From Arthrobacter sp. 35W (GTDB taxonomy: Bacteria > Actinomycetota > Actinomycetes > Actinomycetales > Micrococcaceae): DNA of 64,000 nt. Made by a program: the position numbers and the translations under genes. The stretch covers positions 1,239,247 to 1,303,246 of the forward strand of contig NZ_KI519455.1 in the NCBI RefSeq assembly GCF_000482545.1, given 5' to 3'. The notes below the pieces were generated by a model that was given only the letters and a program-made list of their open reading frames with translations, did no database searches and was not told where the DNA came from. Below are positions 8,137 through 16,906 of this stretch, one piece after another. Position 1 is the first letter of the stretch. Every line of letters begins with the position of its first letter.

Positions 8137-9404
8137 CGGCCCGTCTCCACCAGCAGGCTGGCGGGATGCCCGGCGTCCAGTGTCCGTGCCGTGCGGAGGG
8201 CATCGGCGTAGTCGATTTCGTAGACGGCACCGGTGGCCGGGTCGTTGAGGTAGGCGCGAGAGGTGTCGATGGCCAGTGCGGGGGTGCGCGGTGCCGCACC
8301 ATCCGGGAGCGCGCCGCCGGGGGCCAGCAGCGGTGTCCGCGCGGTGATGGATCCGGTGGCGGCGTCGCGGGCGGACAGTGCGCCATCCGCGTCCACGGCC
8401 AGCACCGTCCGGCCGTCGCCCACCGCCGCGGCAGCCAGCACCGCGGAACCGGTGGGCAGCAGCGTCCAGGCGCCGGCGGCCACATCAAGATGCCAGATCC
8501 CCGAGGTGCCGGCCGGGCCGGCCAGTTCATTGGTGCCGGGGCGGTGGGACAGTTGTACGGCGCGCTGCTGCGCGGGCGTGCCGGCGGGGTAGGGGATCTT
8601 CCGCCCGGTGAACGTGCCATCATCCTCGGAGACCAGCAGCGCGCCGTCGGCACAGTTGAAGACCACGCCCTTGCGCACCACGGCATGGCCGGCCAGCCCC
8701 GGGCAGGCCGGGTCGATGGCGGCCGCCACCGAGTTGTCAGTGGCTCGGATCTCTACGCGGTCCCCGGCCGCGGCCGAATCCTGCGCGCCGCCGGGGATGC
8801 TGGCCGCGAAGTGCCCGGCAAACGGGACGACGACGCCGTCGTGCCGCCCGGTGGTGATCCGCACGCTCTCCCGCAGCACGCCGGCGTCCAGATCCTCCCG
8901 CTCGAGGATGGCCGCGTAGCCGCCGTCGGCGAAGAATACGGCCACCCTGCCATCGCCGGCCGCCACCCGGGCGGCACCGGCGCCGTCGAGCCGCCCCAGG
9001 CCCCGGACCGGGGCACGGTAGTAGTGCTTGTGGTCTCCGTGGTCCACGGCCCAGCCGCCGGCGTCGACCACCTGGACCGTGCCCGTGGCGGCGTTGGCGA
9101 GGAAGGCGTATCGGCCGTCCGCGGCCAGTGCCGTGGTGCCGGGGAAGGTGCCGGCCGTCGTGGGGGCGCCATCGACGTCTGTCAGATCGAGAACGGAGGT
9201 CCGCCCCGTTGCTGAGTCGACGGTGGCCAGCCGGGTTTGGGGCCCGGCCATCTCCTCGGCGCCGGCAATGTAGCCGTGGACCGGATCTGCTGCCTCGGCG
9301 GCGGCGCCTGGTTGCGGTGCACGGCCCGGTGCCGCGGCACAGCCGGCCAGCAGGGCGGCGGTGATGAGCAGAGCTGCGCCGGCCAGGCGCTGGGTTCCCT
9401 GCAT
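8133..9404 (-). CDS. second AztD-like beta-propeller lipoprotein
   Basis: This 423-residue secreted lipoprotein (LLAGC near residue 20) is related to the AztD-like protein at 5948. Both share the beta-propeller repeat style and a CPG-x4 to C-x-DG segment. It carries its own His-rich stretch, DHGDHKHYY, near residue 125. It is the first gene after the Zur-like box at 9431 and is translationally coupled to aztC. The start at 9404 has AGAGAG at 6 bases; a further in-frame ATG 18 bases upstream has no such site. It probably binds zinc and delivers it to AztC. Confidence 0.75.
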   Translation of the reverse strand: MQGTQRLAGAALLITAALLAGCAAAPGRAPQPGAAAEAADPVHGYIAGAEEMAGPQTRLATVDSATGRTSVLDLTDVDGAPTTAGTFPGTTALAADGRYAFLANAATGTVQVVDAGGWAVDHGDHKHYYRAPVRGLGRLDGAGAARVAAGDGRVAVFFADGGYAAILEREDLDAGVLRESVRITTGRHDGVVVPFAGHFAASIPGGAQDSAAAGDRVEIRATDNSVAAAIDPACPGLAGHAVVRKGVVFNCADGALLVSEDDGTFTGRKIPYPAGTPAQQRAVQLSHRPGTNELAGPAGTSGIWHLDVAAGAWTLLPTGSAVLAAAAVGDGRTVLAVDADGALSARDAATGSITARTPLLAPGGALPDGAAPRTPALAIDTSRAYLNDPATGAVYEIDYADALRTARTLDAGHPASLLVETGR

Positions 9405-9430
9405 GAAGAGCTCTCTTTCCATATTCCTAG

Positions 9431-9445
9431 TGCTAATGAGAATCA
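9431..9445. promoter_or_regulatory. Zur-like box upstream of the AztD-like/aztC/aztD genes
   Basis: TGCTAATGAGAATCA matches the actinobacterial Zur palindrome pattern and differs by one base from the box at 10288. It lies 26 bases before the start at 9404 and just downstream of the aztB stop. It implies an internal zinc-repressed promoter for the three lipoprotein genes. Confidence 0.7.
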
Positions 9446-9447
9446 TT

Positions 9448-10269
9448 CTAGATTAAGCAGCGACGTGCGGATGACGCCGCGGCCAGCAGGGCGAAGAGGG
9501 CCACGGCCGTGGCGGCAATGGTGGCGCCCGCGGCGGTGCCGGCATGCCAGGACACCAGCAGCCCCGTGGCCACGGACAGCGCACCCAATCCGCAGGCCAG
9601 GGCCATGATGCCGGGGATGCTCCGCGCCCACAGGGATGCAGCCGCCGCCGGCGCAATCAGCAGGCCGAAGACCAGCAGCGTGCCAACCACCTGGAAGGAG
9701 GTGGTGACGGCCAGTGTCACCAGGCCGAGCAGGGCGAAGTGCGCCAGACGCGGACACAGCCCCAGGCTGGCCGCCTTGCGCTCATCAAAGGCCAGGGCGG
9801 TGAATGGTCTGTGCATCGCGGCGGCGGCGACGGCGGTGGCAGCCAGTGCGGCAGCGAGCGTGGCCAGATCCTGTCCACGCACCGCCAGGATGTCCCCGAA
9901 GAGGAATCCCGCCAGGTCCACGGCAAAGGATTGGGAGCTGGAAATGATGATCACGCCCAGCGAGAGCATGCCCACAAACAACAGTCCGATGCTCGCGTCA
10001 TGGCCCAGTTTGGTGCTGCGGGCCACGAGCGTGACGCCGGCGGCCATGGCTGCGGCGCTCAGGGCGGCCCCGAGCAGCAGGTTTCCGCCCAGCAGGGAGG
10101 CGGTGGCGATGCCCGGAAGCATGCCGTGGGACATGGCATCGCCCAGAAATGACATTCCGCGCACCACGATCCAGGTGCCGACAATGCCGCAGAGCGCCGC
10201 CGCCAGGAGTCCGGCCCACAGCGCGCGGCGGACGAAGGCGACGTCAAAGGGTTCAATCAACCAGTCCAT
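9448..10269 (-). CDS. aztB: zinc ABC transporter permease (ZnuB/AztB type)
   Basis: This 273-residue permease of the ABC-3 family has about eight hydrophobic segments. The conserved stretch GTWIVVRGMSFLGDAMSHG near residue 32 and the late TSFQVVGTLLVFGLLIAPAA signature near 205 are typical of ZnuB/MntB. It would form the membrane channel with the ATPase encoded divergently at 10328. A Zur-like box lies 18 bases upstream of its start. Confidence 0.88.
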   Translation of the reverse strand: MDWLIEPFDVAFVRRALWAGLLAAALCGIVGTWIVVRGMSFLGDAMSHGMLPGIATASLLGGNLLLGAALSAAAMAAGVTLVARSTKLGHDASIGLLFVGMLSLGVIIISSSQSFAVDLAGFLFGDILAVRGQDLATLAAALAATAVAAAAMHRPFTALAFDERKAASLGLCPRLAHFALLGLVTLAVTTSFQVVGTLLVFGLLIAPAAAASLWARSIPGIMALACGLGALSVATGLLVSWHAGTAAGATIAATAVALFALLAAASSARRCLI

Positions 10270-10287
10270 GGAGCCAAGAGCCTACAC

Positions 10288-10302
10288 TGATAATGAGAAT
10301 CA
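10288..10302. promoter_or_regulatory. Zur-like box between aztB and aztA
   Basis: TGATAATGAGAATCA, an imperfect 15-base palindrome, lies between divergent aztB and aztA. Its position overlaps where both promoters must be, so one Zur dimer could silence both under zinc sufficiency. Confidence 0.75.
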
Positions 10303-10327
10303 AATGCATTAAGACAAGGATGTGGAC

Positions 10328-11047
10328 ATGACAAAGGACCAGACCCCGGCGGCGGTCATCATGGAGCGGGTGGTCTTTGGCCACCCCGGGCAGCGGCTCT
10401 TCGACGGCGTGGACCTGCGCATTCCCCGCGGCCAGGCAACCGCCGTCATCGGTTCCAACGGCTCCGGAAAATCGACGCTCCTCTCCCTGCTGGCGGGGAC
10501 GGTGCGTCCGCAGAAGGGGGCCGTCCGGCATCTGGTGGAAGGCGGCTGCGCGATGGTGGTGCAGCGCAGCAGCGTAGACGACAGGCTGCCGATGTCGGTG
10601 CGCCGGTGCGTGGAGATGGGTCGCTGGGCGGACAGGGGACCGTGGGGGCGGCTGCGTCCAAGGGACCGCGAAGTGGTGGCGGACTCGATGGAGCGGCTGG
10701 GCATTGCATCATTGGCCGACCGTCAGTTGGGCGAACTCTCCGGAGGGCAGCGCCAGCGGGCCCTCGTGGCGCAGGGCCTGGCCCAGCGGGCCGGGCTGCT
10801 CCTGCTCGATGAGCCGGCGGCCGGACTGGACGCCGTGGCCCAGCAGTGGATTTCGGAGGCCGTTGCCGCGGAGGTTGCCCGCGGTGCCACGGTGGTCCAG
10901 GCGACCCACGATCTTCAACAGGCCGCGGGCGCCGACTACTGTGTGGTGCTCGACGCCGGGCGGCTGGTGGCGGCCGGGCCGCCCGGGCAGGTGCTCGCCC
11001 AGAACCGGTTGGCGCCGGACAGCGCCCTGTCGGCCCCAACTAGGTGA
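10328..11047 (+). CDS. aztA: zinc ABC transporter ATP-binding protein
   Basis: This 239-residue ABC ATPase has Walker A GSNGSGKST near residue 42, signature LSGGQRQ near residue 138 and Walker B LLLLDEP near residue 158, with the switch His in ATHDL. It energises zinc import with the divergent aztB permease. The ATG at 10328 has AAGGA at 7 bases; a GTG 6 bases upstream is possible. The last codons and stop lie inside palindromic copy C. Confidence 0.88.
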   Translation: MTKDQTPAAVIMERVVFGHPGQRLFDGVDLRIPRGQATAVIGSNGSGKSTLLSLLAGTVRPQKGAVRHLVEGGCAMVVQRSSVDDRLPMSVRRCVEMGRWADRGPWGRLRPRDREVVADSMERLGIASLADRQLGELSGGQRQRALVAQGLAQRAGLLLLDEPAAGLDAVAQQWISEAVAAEVARGATVVQATHDLQQAAGADYCVVLDAGRLVAAGPPGQVLAQNRLAPDSALSAPTR

Positions 11048-11101
11048 CAGTTATCGCACGTTCCGGGCCGCGGAATGTGCGATAACTGTCACCTAGTTGG
11101 G
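11035..11101. repeat. palindromic intergenic element, copy C
   Basis: This is the third and most symmetric copy: the outer 25 bases of each side are almost perfect complements around a GC-rich loop. It overlaps the aztA stop. Unlike copies A and B it lies between genes of the same orientation, so it is not restricted to convergent gene ends. Confidence 0.87.
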
Positions 11102-11239
11102 CCGCGGGCGGGGTGTGGCGATGGAAATGTTTTCCTTATTGCCGCCTTGTGTTTGCCGCCGGGCGGCCCGGACTCTGGTTGGATGAGGGGAAGCCGAAGC
11201 TACATCCGGGGTTCCGCCCCCATTCGATCAGAGGCAGCA

Positions 11240-12256
11240 ATGAAGCGCATCGAGGCCGAACACCCCCGGCCACGCCATTTCCTTCTCCATCTCAGCGACA
11301 CCCATCTTCTGGGCAGCGGGGCCCCGCTCTACGGGGCGGTGGACAGCGCAGCACGGCTGAGGCAATTGTTCACCGAGCTCGCCGCCTCGGGTTCCCGGCC
11401 CCAGGCCGTGGTGGTCACGGGCGATCTGGCCGACAAGGGCGAACCCGCTGCCTACGCCACCCTGCGGAGCATTGTGGAACCCGCCTGTGTGCAGATGGGC
11501 GCGAAGATCATTTGGGCGATGGGCAACCACGACGACCGGGCGCACTTCCGGGCCGCACTGTTGGACGCACCGCTGGGCGCGCCAGCCGCCCCCGGGCAGA
11601 CGTCGGGAGCGGCCGACGGCGGCCGGGTTCCGGGCCATGCGCCGGGGCCGGTGGCGGATCCGATGGCCCCCGTTGACCACTGCCACTATGTGGACGGCCT
11701 GCGCATCATCACCCTGGACACCACCGTGCCAGGGTTCCACCACGGCGAACTCAGCCCGGAGCAGCTGCACTGGCTTGCCGATGAGCTCTCGACGCCTGCC
11801 CCCGATGGGACGGTCCTCGCGCTGCACCACCCGCCCGTGCCCAGCGTGCTGGATCTGGCGGTGCTGGTGGAATTGCGCGGCCAGGCGGCCCTGGCCGAGG
11901 TGCTGCGGGGATCTGATGTGCGGATCATCCTGGCGGGGCATCTGCACTATTCGACCACCGCGATGTTTGCCGGCATCCCCGTGTCGGTGGCCTCGGCGAC
12001 CTGCTACGCCCAGGACCTCAATGTCCCCACCGGGGGGACCCGCGGCCAGGACGCCGGCCAGTCCTACAATCTGGTCCACCTCTACGAGCACACGGTGGTC
12101 AGTTCCGTGGTGCCGCTGGGCAGTGCCGCAACGGTGGGCGAATATGTCGACGCCGCCGAGACCCAGCGCAGGCTGGCGGCGGCGGGCATCACCATTCCGG
12201 AGCGCTCCGCGCAGCACCCGCCCAGCCGGCGCGCTACTTCTCCCAGGGTGCCTTGA
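11240..12256 (+). CDS. calcineurin-like phosphodiesterase (CpdA-like)
   Basis: This 338-residue metallophosphoesterase has the ordered metal-binding motifs LSDTHL (residue 18), GDLADKG (65), GNHDD (95) and GHLHYS (236). This set matches class III cyclic nucleotide phosphodiesterases of the CpdA/Rv0805 type. It would hydrolyse 3',5'-cAMP or another phosphodiester in the cytosol. The start at 11240 is chosen because upstream in-frame codons come from the palindromic element. Its last 23 bases overlap the convergent Stealth gene. Confidence 0.8.
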   Translation: MKRIEAEHPRPRHFLLHLSDTHLLGSGAPLYGAVDSAARLRQLFTELAASGSRPQAVVVTGDLADKGEPAAYATLRSIVEPACVQMGAKIIWAMGNHDDRAHFRAALLDAPLGAPAAPGQTSGAADGGRVPGHAPGPVADPMAPVDHCHYVDGLRIITLDTTVPGFHHGELSPEQLHWLADELSTPAPDGTVLALHHPPVPSVLDLAVLVELRGQAALAEVLRGSDVRIILAGHLHYSTTAMFAGIPVSVASATCYAQDLNVPTGGTRGQDAGQSYNLVHLYEHTVVSSVVPLGSAATVGEYVDAAETQRRLAAAGITIPERSAQHPPSRRATSPRVP

Positions 12257-13853
12257 TCGGGAAGTACTTTTGCAGGAAGTCCGTCACCAGCGCGGCCCGC
12301 TCGTCGGCAGCCACCTCGGGGAAGCTGCCGTCATTGAGGCAGAAGAAGTCCGCGTTGCGCTTGGCCAGCAGCCGCGGCAGATAGGTCAGTCCGGCGCGCA
12401 TCGTGGTGTCGATGTAGCGGACCTTGGCGTCTGTCTCGGTGACGGCCCGCCCGGTGAGCAGCGCGTAGTAGTGGTAGAGCGAGTTGGTCACGGAGATGTT
12501 GTCCGCCGCCCGGAAGGTGCTCGCCGCCGTGGCGGCAAATTCCTCGGGGAACTCGTTTTCCAGTTCCGCCATCACGGAGCGGCGCAGCGGTGCGGCCGAA
12601 TGCTCCAGGTGCCGGGTGGTGATCCGGCCGAACCGGTTCCAGAGCAGCCGCCGGTTGACCCGGGCCGCGTTTTCAAAGCCGCTGCGATCGGCGTCGCTCT
12701 CGCCCAGGCCAATCCTGGTCTGTGCCCGGATGAAGCGGGTGATGCCGCCGGGGGTGAAGAACATCTCGGGGCTGATGGAGCGGCCAAAAAACATGTCGTC
12801 ATTGGAATATAGGAAGTGCTCGGCCAGCCCATCGATATGGTGCAGCTGGCATTCCACGGCCTGCGAATTGTGGGTGGGCAGCACGGAGGGGTCGGCAAAG
12901 AACTCCTCGCTGCGGACAATCGTCACGCCCGGGTGCTCGGCCAGCCACGACGGCGCGGGGGAATCGGTGGCAATGAAGATCCGGCGCACCCAGGGCGCGT
13001 ACATGTAGATCGAGCGCAGCGCGTACTTGAGCTCGTCGATCTGGCGGAAACGGGCCTCGTGGTCGTCTCCCTCGCCCAGAATGGCATCGGCCTCGCGGGC
13101 GCGGCGGGCGGCCTGGTATTCGGGGGAGCTGCCGTCCACCCAGGAAAAGACCACGTCTATGTCGAAACGGATGTCCGAGGCGTGGTCGGCAAACATGTTC
13201 TCGATGGTGGGCCAGCTGCGGCCATAGCGTTCCACAGTGCCGCGGACCGCCTCCTGGGCCGGCAGGATCCGCCGGGTCAGGGAGTTCTCCATGGGCAGGA
13301 CCAGCTCGGGCCCCTCGAAGCTCCACAGTTCCAGCTGGACGCCCAGGGATGCGCCGTAGACCAGCCCACCCTCCGGCTCCACCCGCGGGCGGTACAGCCG
13401 TACGATCCGCGATTTGCGGTTCCTGGCCAGCTCGCCGTCGGCCACCAGCAGCGAAGACTTCTTCTTGGCGTCAACCGTGATGGAGTAGAACGGCTCATTC
13501 TGGCAGGCCGCCGCCAGGGCCGCGCGCAGGGCCTTGCGATGCTTCCAATCCACGGCCAGCACCGGACGTTCACCATTGCCGCGCACCAGCAGGTAGGTGA
13601 TGCCGGCACCGTCGAGGGCATCCCGGAGGAACAGCAGATCCTCCACCATCGCCTCGGACGGGGTGGTGCCGGTGTTCAGCAGCGCGTACCGCCCGCGGTA
13701 GCGGATGACGTCGTTCCGCGTGGTCAGGCGTACGACGGCGGCCGGCGACGTTTCTTCAACGAGGTGGCGTTCGTCGCCGTCGGAGGGGCTGCCGAAGTAG
13801 ACGTCTGGCTGGTCGGGCGCTTCTGTAATGGGGAATCTCCAAGGCTTGGGCAC
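12234..13853 (-). CDS. Stealth family sugar-phosphotransferase
   Basis: This protein of about 539 residues carries the four conserved regions of Stealth proteins: CR1 ([16 protein letters not shown] near residue 225), CR2 ([19 protein letters not shown] through [10 protein letters not shown] and YSNDDMFF near 265-345), and later CR3/CR4 segments. These enzymes transfer hexose-1-phosphate in capsule or cell-wall phosphoglycan synthesis. No ATG fits; a GTG at 13853 with a weak AGAAA is the best start. The 3' end overlaps the phosphodiesterase gene on the other strand by 23 bases. Confidence 0.85.
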   Translation of the reverse strand: MPKPWRFPITEAPDQPDVYFGSPSDGDERHLVEETSPAAVVRLTTRNDVIRYRGRYALLNTGTTPSEAMVEDLLFLRDALDGAGITYLLVRGNGERPVLAVDWKHRKALRAALAAACQNEPFYSITVDAKKKSSLLVADGELARNRKSRIVRLYRPRVEPEGGLVYGASLGVQLELWSFEGPELVLPMENSLTRRILPAQEAVRGTVERYGRSWPTIENMFADHASDIRFDIDVVFSWVDGSSPEYQAARRAREADAILGEGDDHEARFRQIDELKYALRSIYMYAPWVRRIFIATDSPAPSWLAEHPGVTIVRSEEFFADPSVLPTHNSQAVECQLHHIDGLAEHFLYSNDDMFFGRSISPEMFFTPGGITRFIRAQTRIGLGESDADRSGFENAARVNRRLLWNRFGRITTRHLEHSAAPLRRSVMAELENEFPEEFAATAASTFRAADNISVTNSLYHYYALLTGRAVTETDAKVRYIDTTMRAGLTYLPRLLAKRNADFFCLNDGSFPEVAADERAALVTDFLQKYFPIKAPWEK

Positions 13854-13945
13854 TAAGTGCTGTTTCTTGAATCGTAGCCCCGTTCCAGTCCGGTCGTTCC
13901 GCGGGGGCTGCCGCTCCGGGGGATTGTGACCCCGGCACGGATTGT

Positions 13946-15337
13946 TCAGACGCGCACCGGGACCTGGCCCAGCCGGAAGACGTGGTCCGGATCGTAGTGC
14001 GACGCCAGCTGGGCCAGCCGGGAGAGCGACGCCGGACTGTAGCTGGCGGCGAAACCGGCGGCCCCGGCCCCGACGGCAAAGTTGGGCAGCATGGTTCCGG
14101 GGCTCCATGCGGACATGGCGCCGTGGATCCCGCGGGCATTCCCGGCCACGTCCGGAAGGTCCGGCGGCGGGGCAATGCCCACCGAGTACAGGGCGTAGCC
14201 GACGCCGCGGTGCGAGAAGGCGCTGGGCACCTCCGGTTCGCGGGCCAGGGCGCCGCCCAGTTGGCGGACCTCCACCACCGTCTGGCGCGACGCCGACGCC
14301 GGCCCGGCCCCTGCGAGCAGCGCGTCCACCGCGGGGGCGGAGAAATCGGCCAGCATGGAGCCGTATTCCGATGCGGGAATGCTTTCCTCCGGGTCCGCGT
14401 GCACCATGCCGATCTGCGCATAGGGCATGGTGCCCACGGCATCGATCAGCAGCCTGCCGGCGGCACGCATGGGCGCCAGGACCCGGGCGCCGTCGTCGGC
14501 CCCGCCGGTGTAGACAAACCGGACGGCGGCGGTGAACCGGCCGGCCAGCGGCGCGGGGATCCCGGGGATCTCGGGAAGCTGCATCAGCGCCAGGGAGGTG
14601 GTGGCCTCGGCCGGGAGCGTGGGGCACCACTGGCTCCACAGCAGCGCCACGTCCGCCACGCTGTCCGCGTCGAAGTACAAGGCGCCGGCATAGATCTCGG
14701 GCTGGTCCAGCAGATCGAACTCGACGGCCGTCACAATGCCCAGCGACCCCTTGCCGCCACGCAGCCCCCAGAAGAGGTCCGGCTCCGACCTCGCCGTCGC
14801 ATGGCGGATCTGCCCATCTCCGGTGACCACGTCGAAGGAGCGCACGCGGTCCGAGGCCGCCCCGTGGCTGCGGACCAGCGGTCCGATGCCGCCGCCGGTG
14901 GTGTAGCCCACCACGCCCACGCCCGGGGCGGAGCCGCACAGGGCGCCGCGGCGTTCCCCCGCAGCGTCGGCCAGGACCGTCGACCAGCGCACGCCGGCAC
15001 CGGCCCGGGCCCACCCATCGGGGTGGAGGGTGCATTCATCCAGGGCGCCGGTGTGGACCAGGAGGGCGCCGTCAAGATCGCTGGCAATGCCGTGCCCGGT
15101 GGCCTGGACCGCCACGGGCATCCCGGCGGCCGCGGCAAACTTCACGGTCTCGGCAACATCCCTGGCGGTGGCGGCCGCCACCACAACTGCTGGCCGGGTG
15201 GCCACGGCGACGTTCCACGGCATGGCCAAGGCGGCGTAGCGCGGATCGCCGGGCTCATGCAGCTGCCCGGCCAGGTGCTGGCGCAGCGGCTCAAAATCCT
15301 CGTCGGGCTGTGGATGTTCGGGTTCGAAAACGGCCAT
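13946..15337 (-). CDS. FAD-linked oxidoreductase (berberine bridge enzyme-like)
   Basis: This 463-residue protein has an N-terminal FAD_binding_4 (PCMH) domain. Its ATGHG near residue 80 supplies the histidine that usually binds FAD covalently, and GYTTGGGIG near 145 is the pyrophosphate loop. The cysteine that gives a second covalent link in berberine bridge enzymes is not at the usual place, so single attachment is likely. The C-terminal BBE-like tail (HYDPDHVFRLGQ) is present. Substrate unknown; oxidation of a sugar or secondary metabolite is typical. Confidence 0.82.
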   Translation of the reverse strand: MAVFEPEHPQPDEDFEPLRQHLAGQLHEPGDPRYAALAMPWNVAVATRPAVVVAAATARDVAETVKFAAAAGMPVAVQATGHGIASDLDGALLVHTGALDECTLHPDGWARAGAGVRWSTVLADAAGERRGALCGSAPGVGVVGYTTGGGIGPLVRSHGAASDRVRSFDVVTGDGQIRHATARSEPDLFWGLRGGKGSLGIVTAVEFDLLDQPEIYAGALYFDADSVADVALLWSQWCPTLPAEATTSLALMQLPEIPGIPAPLAGRFTAAVRFVYTGGADDGARVLAPMRAAGRLLIDAVGTMPYAQIGMVHADPEESIPASEYGSMLADFSAPAVDALLAGAGPASASRQTVVEVRQLGGALAREPEVPSAFSHRGVGYALYSVGIAPPPDLPDVAGNARGIHGAMSAWSPGTMLPNFAVGAGAAGFAASYSPASLSRLAQLASHYDPDHVFRLGQVPVRV

Positions 15338-15540
15338 GATCGTCCTCCCGGTGCGGGTGGCCGCGTGCCCTGCACCGTGTTGATCCTCTGCTGTGACGGC
15401 CCGTGGCAGCCACGGGGAGAGGTGCCATCCGGGGCGGGAGCGGCCCTTGTCCTAGGGTGGCATCAACGGCCCCGGCCCGCCAGAGGCTGCAGCAAAAGCT
15501 CTCGTCAGGGACCGCCCGCGGGGTTGGTCCCTGGTGGTGC

Positions 15541-16008
15541 TCAGCGCGCTGGGGGCGCGTTCTTCCCCGGCATTGCGGCGTCCAGCGAGGACAGCAGGGC
15601 CTGGATGAACTCCGTCTGTGTCTCCAGGACGCTGTCGGGGGCGGACTGGAACGCTTCAGCCACGGCGTCGATGTAGAGCCGGGACATCCATTTCATGGCC
15701 TGCCGTCCCCCGGGCGTGAGCGCCAGGAGAACACTCCGCCTATCGGTCGGGTGCGGATGGCGCGTCATCAGACCGGACCGTTCAAGCCTGTCGATCATCG
15801 TGGTCATCGAACCAGTGGTCAGATCCATCAGCTCGGACAGCTTCTTGGGGGTCAGGTTCTCGTGGTCGGCCGCATGGTTCAGCGCATTCAACTCCGCCAT
15901 GCTGATGCCGAGTTCCTTGGCGATCGCGGACCTCAGATTGCCGCTGGTGAGTTGGAGGCGGCGCAGCAATGAAACGAACGGGATGTATTCAGCTGCGGTG
16001 CTGGTCAT
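15541..16008 (-). CDS. MarR family transcriptional regulator
   Basis: This 155-residue MarR protein has the winged helix near residues 50-100 (LTPKKLSELMDLTTGSMTTM then DRLERSGL and a DRRS wing). It lies just upstream of the flavoprotein gene on the same strand, about 200 bases away, and may control it. Two TATAGCT sequences in the 50 bases before its start could be half-sites for autoregulation. Confidence 0.82.
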   Translation of the reverse strand: MTSTAAEYIPFVSLLRRLQLTSGNLRSAIAKELGISMAELNALNHAADHENLTPKKLSELMDLTTGSMTTMIDRLERSGLMTRHPHPTDRRSVLLALTPGGRQAMKWMSRLYIDAVAEAFQSAPDSVLETQTEFIQALLSSLDAAMPGKNAPPAR

Positions 16009-16153
16009 GGCAGACGGTCCTTCTATAGCTTGATTGCAAAGTTACCCTACTATAGCTGTATTTTGCTGTGCCACGCATCCCCTGTAGATGGGGATATCCA
16101 CGCGGTTTTTGATGAAGTAGCTTGATGGAAAAGTAGCTCTTTGGAAATAAAGC

Positions 16154-16181
16154 TTGACAGCCAAGCAATTATTGATAGTCT
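16154..16181 (+). promoter_or_regulatory. probable sigma-70 promoter for the SipW substrate gene
   Basis: TTGACA at 16154 is followed, after 16 bases, by TAGTCT. The downstream gene starts at 16253, leaving a leader of about 65 bases. The match to the -35 consensus is exact; the -10 is weaker. Confidence 0.5.
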
Positions 16182-16252
16182 GGTTATCGAACCCGCGCCG
16201 GAGCGTTCGGTTCACCCCCGGTCTCAATAGCTTCCTACTCCCAGGAGTCATC

Positions 16253-16864
16253 ATGCGTTCCTCACACCGCGCAGCGCGCATCGCAAAATTCGCAGTCCTG
16301 CCCGCCGCCCTGCTGGTCAGCGCCCTGGCAGTGTCACAGGCCTCGTACTCGGCCTTCAGCGCAACCACCAACAATGCCGGCAACAGCTGGGAATCGGGCA
16401 CACTGGCACTGGCCAACAACGCGTCCGGCACGGCACTGTTCACTGCCACCGCGATCAAGCCCGGCGACACGGGAAGCAAGTGCATCACCGTCTCCACCTC
16501 CGCCACCGTGCCCAGCACCCTGAAGCTGTACGCCGCTGCGGGCTACAGTGCCGGTGCCAATAGCCTGGGCGACCACATCAATGTCACCGTCTCCAGCGGC
16601 ACGCTCCCCGGCACCACGACGACCCCGGGGGACTGCACCGGCTTCACCGGTTCAGTGGTGGTCCCGTCCACCAACACGCTGACCACTTTCGCCGCGGCCA
16701 AGACGAGCTACGCGACCGGCGCCGATTCGTTCGCCCTGCCGGCGGGTGGGACCCGCACCTACAAGATCGACTGGACCTTCACCTCGACAGGGTCCCCCGC
16801 AACCGACAACCCGCTCCAGGGCAACACCGCCTCGATCGGCTTCACCTGGGAATCCCAGAGCTAG
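16253..16864 (+). CDS. SipW-dependent-type secreted protein (TasA/camelysin-like)
   Basis: This 203-residue protein has a long hydrophobic signal region ending in SQASYSAFSATTNNAGNSW near residue 30. That pattern (a small residue, then a YSAFSATT-type start and an N-rich stretch) marks proteins cut by SipW-like signal peptidases. The mature part is rich in Thr, Ser and Gly and looks like a beta-sandwich, as in TasA/CalY fibre subunits. The neighbouring signal peptidase is its likely processing enzyme. A role in surface fibres or matrix is inferred. Confidence 0.72.
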   Translation: MRSSHRAARIAKFAVLPAALLVSALAVSQASYSAFSATTNNAGNSWESGTLALANNASGTALFTATAIKPGDTGSKCITVSTSATVPSTLKLYAAAGYSAGANSLGDHINVTVSSGTLPGTTTTPGDCTGFTGSVVVPSTNTLTTFAAAKTSYATGADSFALPAGGTRTYKIDWTFTSTGSPATDNPLQGNTASIGFTWESQS

Positions 16865-16906
16865 ACCACCCCGCCCACCGCCCGACCCACCACCCAGGAG
16901 CCGGCC

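Noticed and set aside
5948..8686. 912-codon minus frame joining AztD with upstream sequence
   Set aside because: The upstream part overlaps aztC and the second AztD-like gene in the wrong frame. A lipoprotein signal at 7138 marks the real start.
3039..11101. Palindromic copies as insertion sequences
   Set aside because: They are only about 67 bases, carry no coding capacity and no target duplications were seen, so they are repeats rather than IS elements.
12234..15035. One very long minus frame joining the Stealth gene with upstream sequence
   Set aside because: The first 390 codons are antisense-type shadow of the flavoprotein in another frame. The Stealth homology begins only near 13853.
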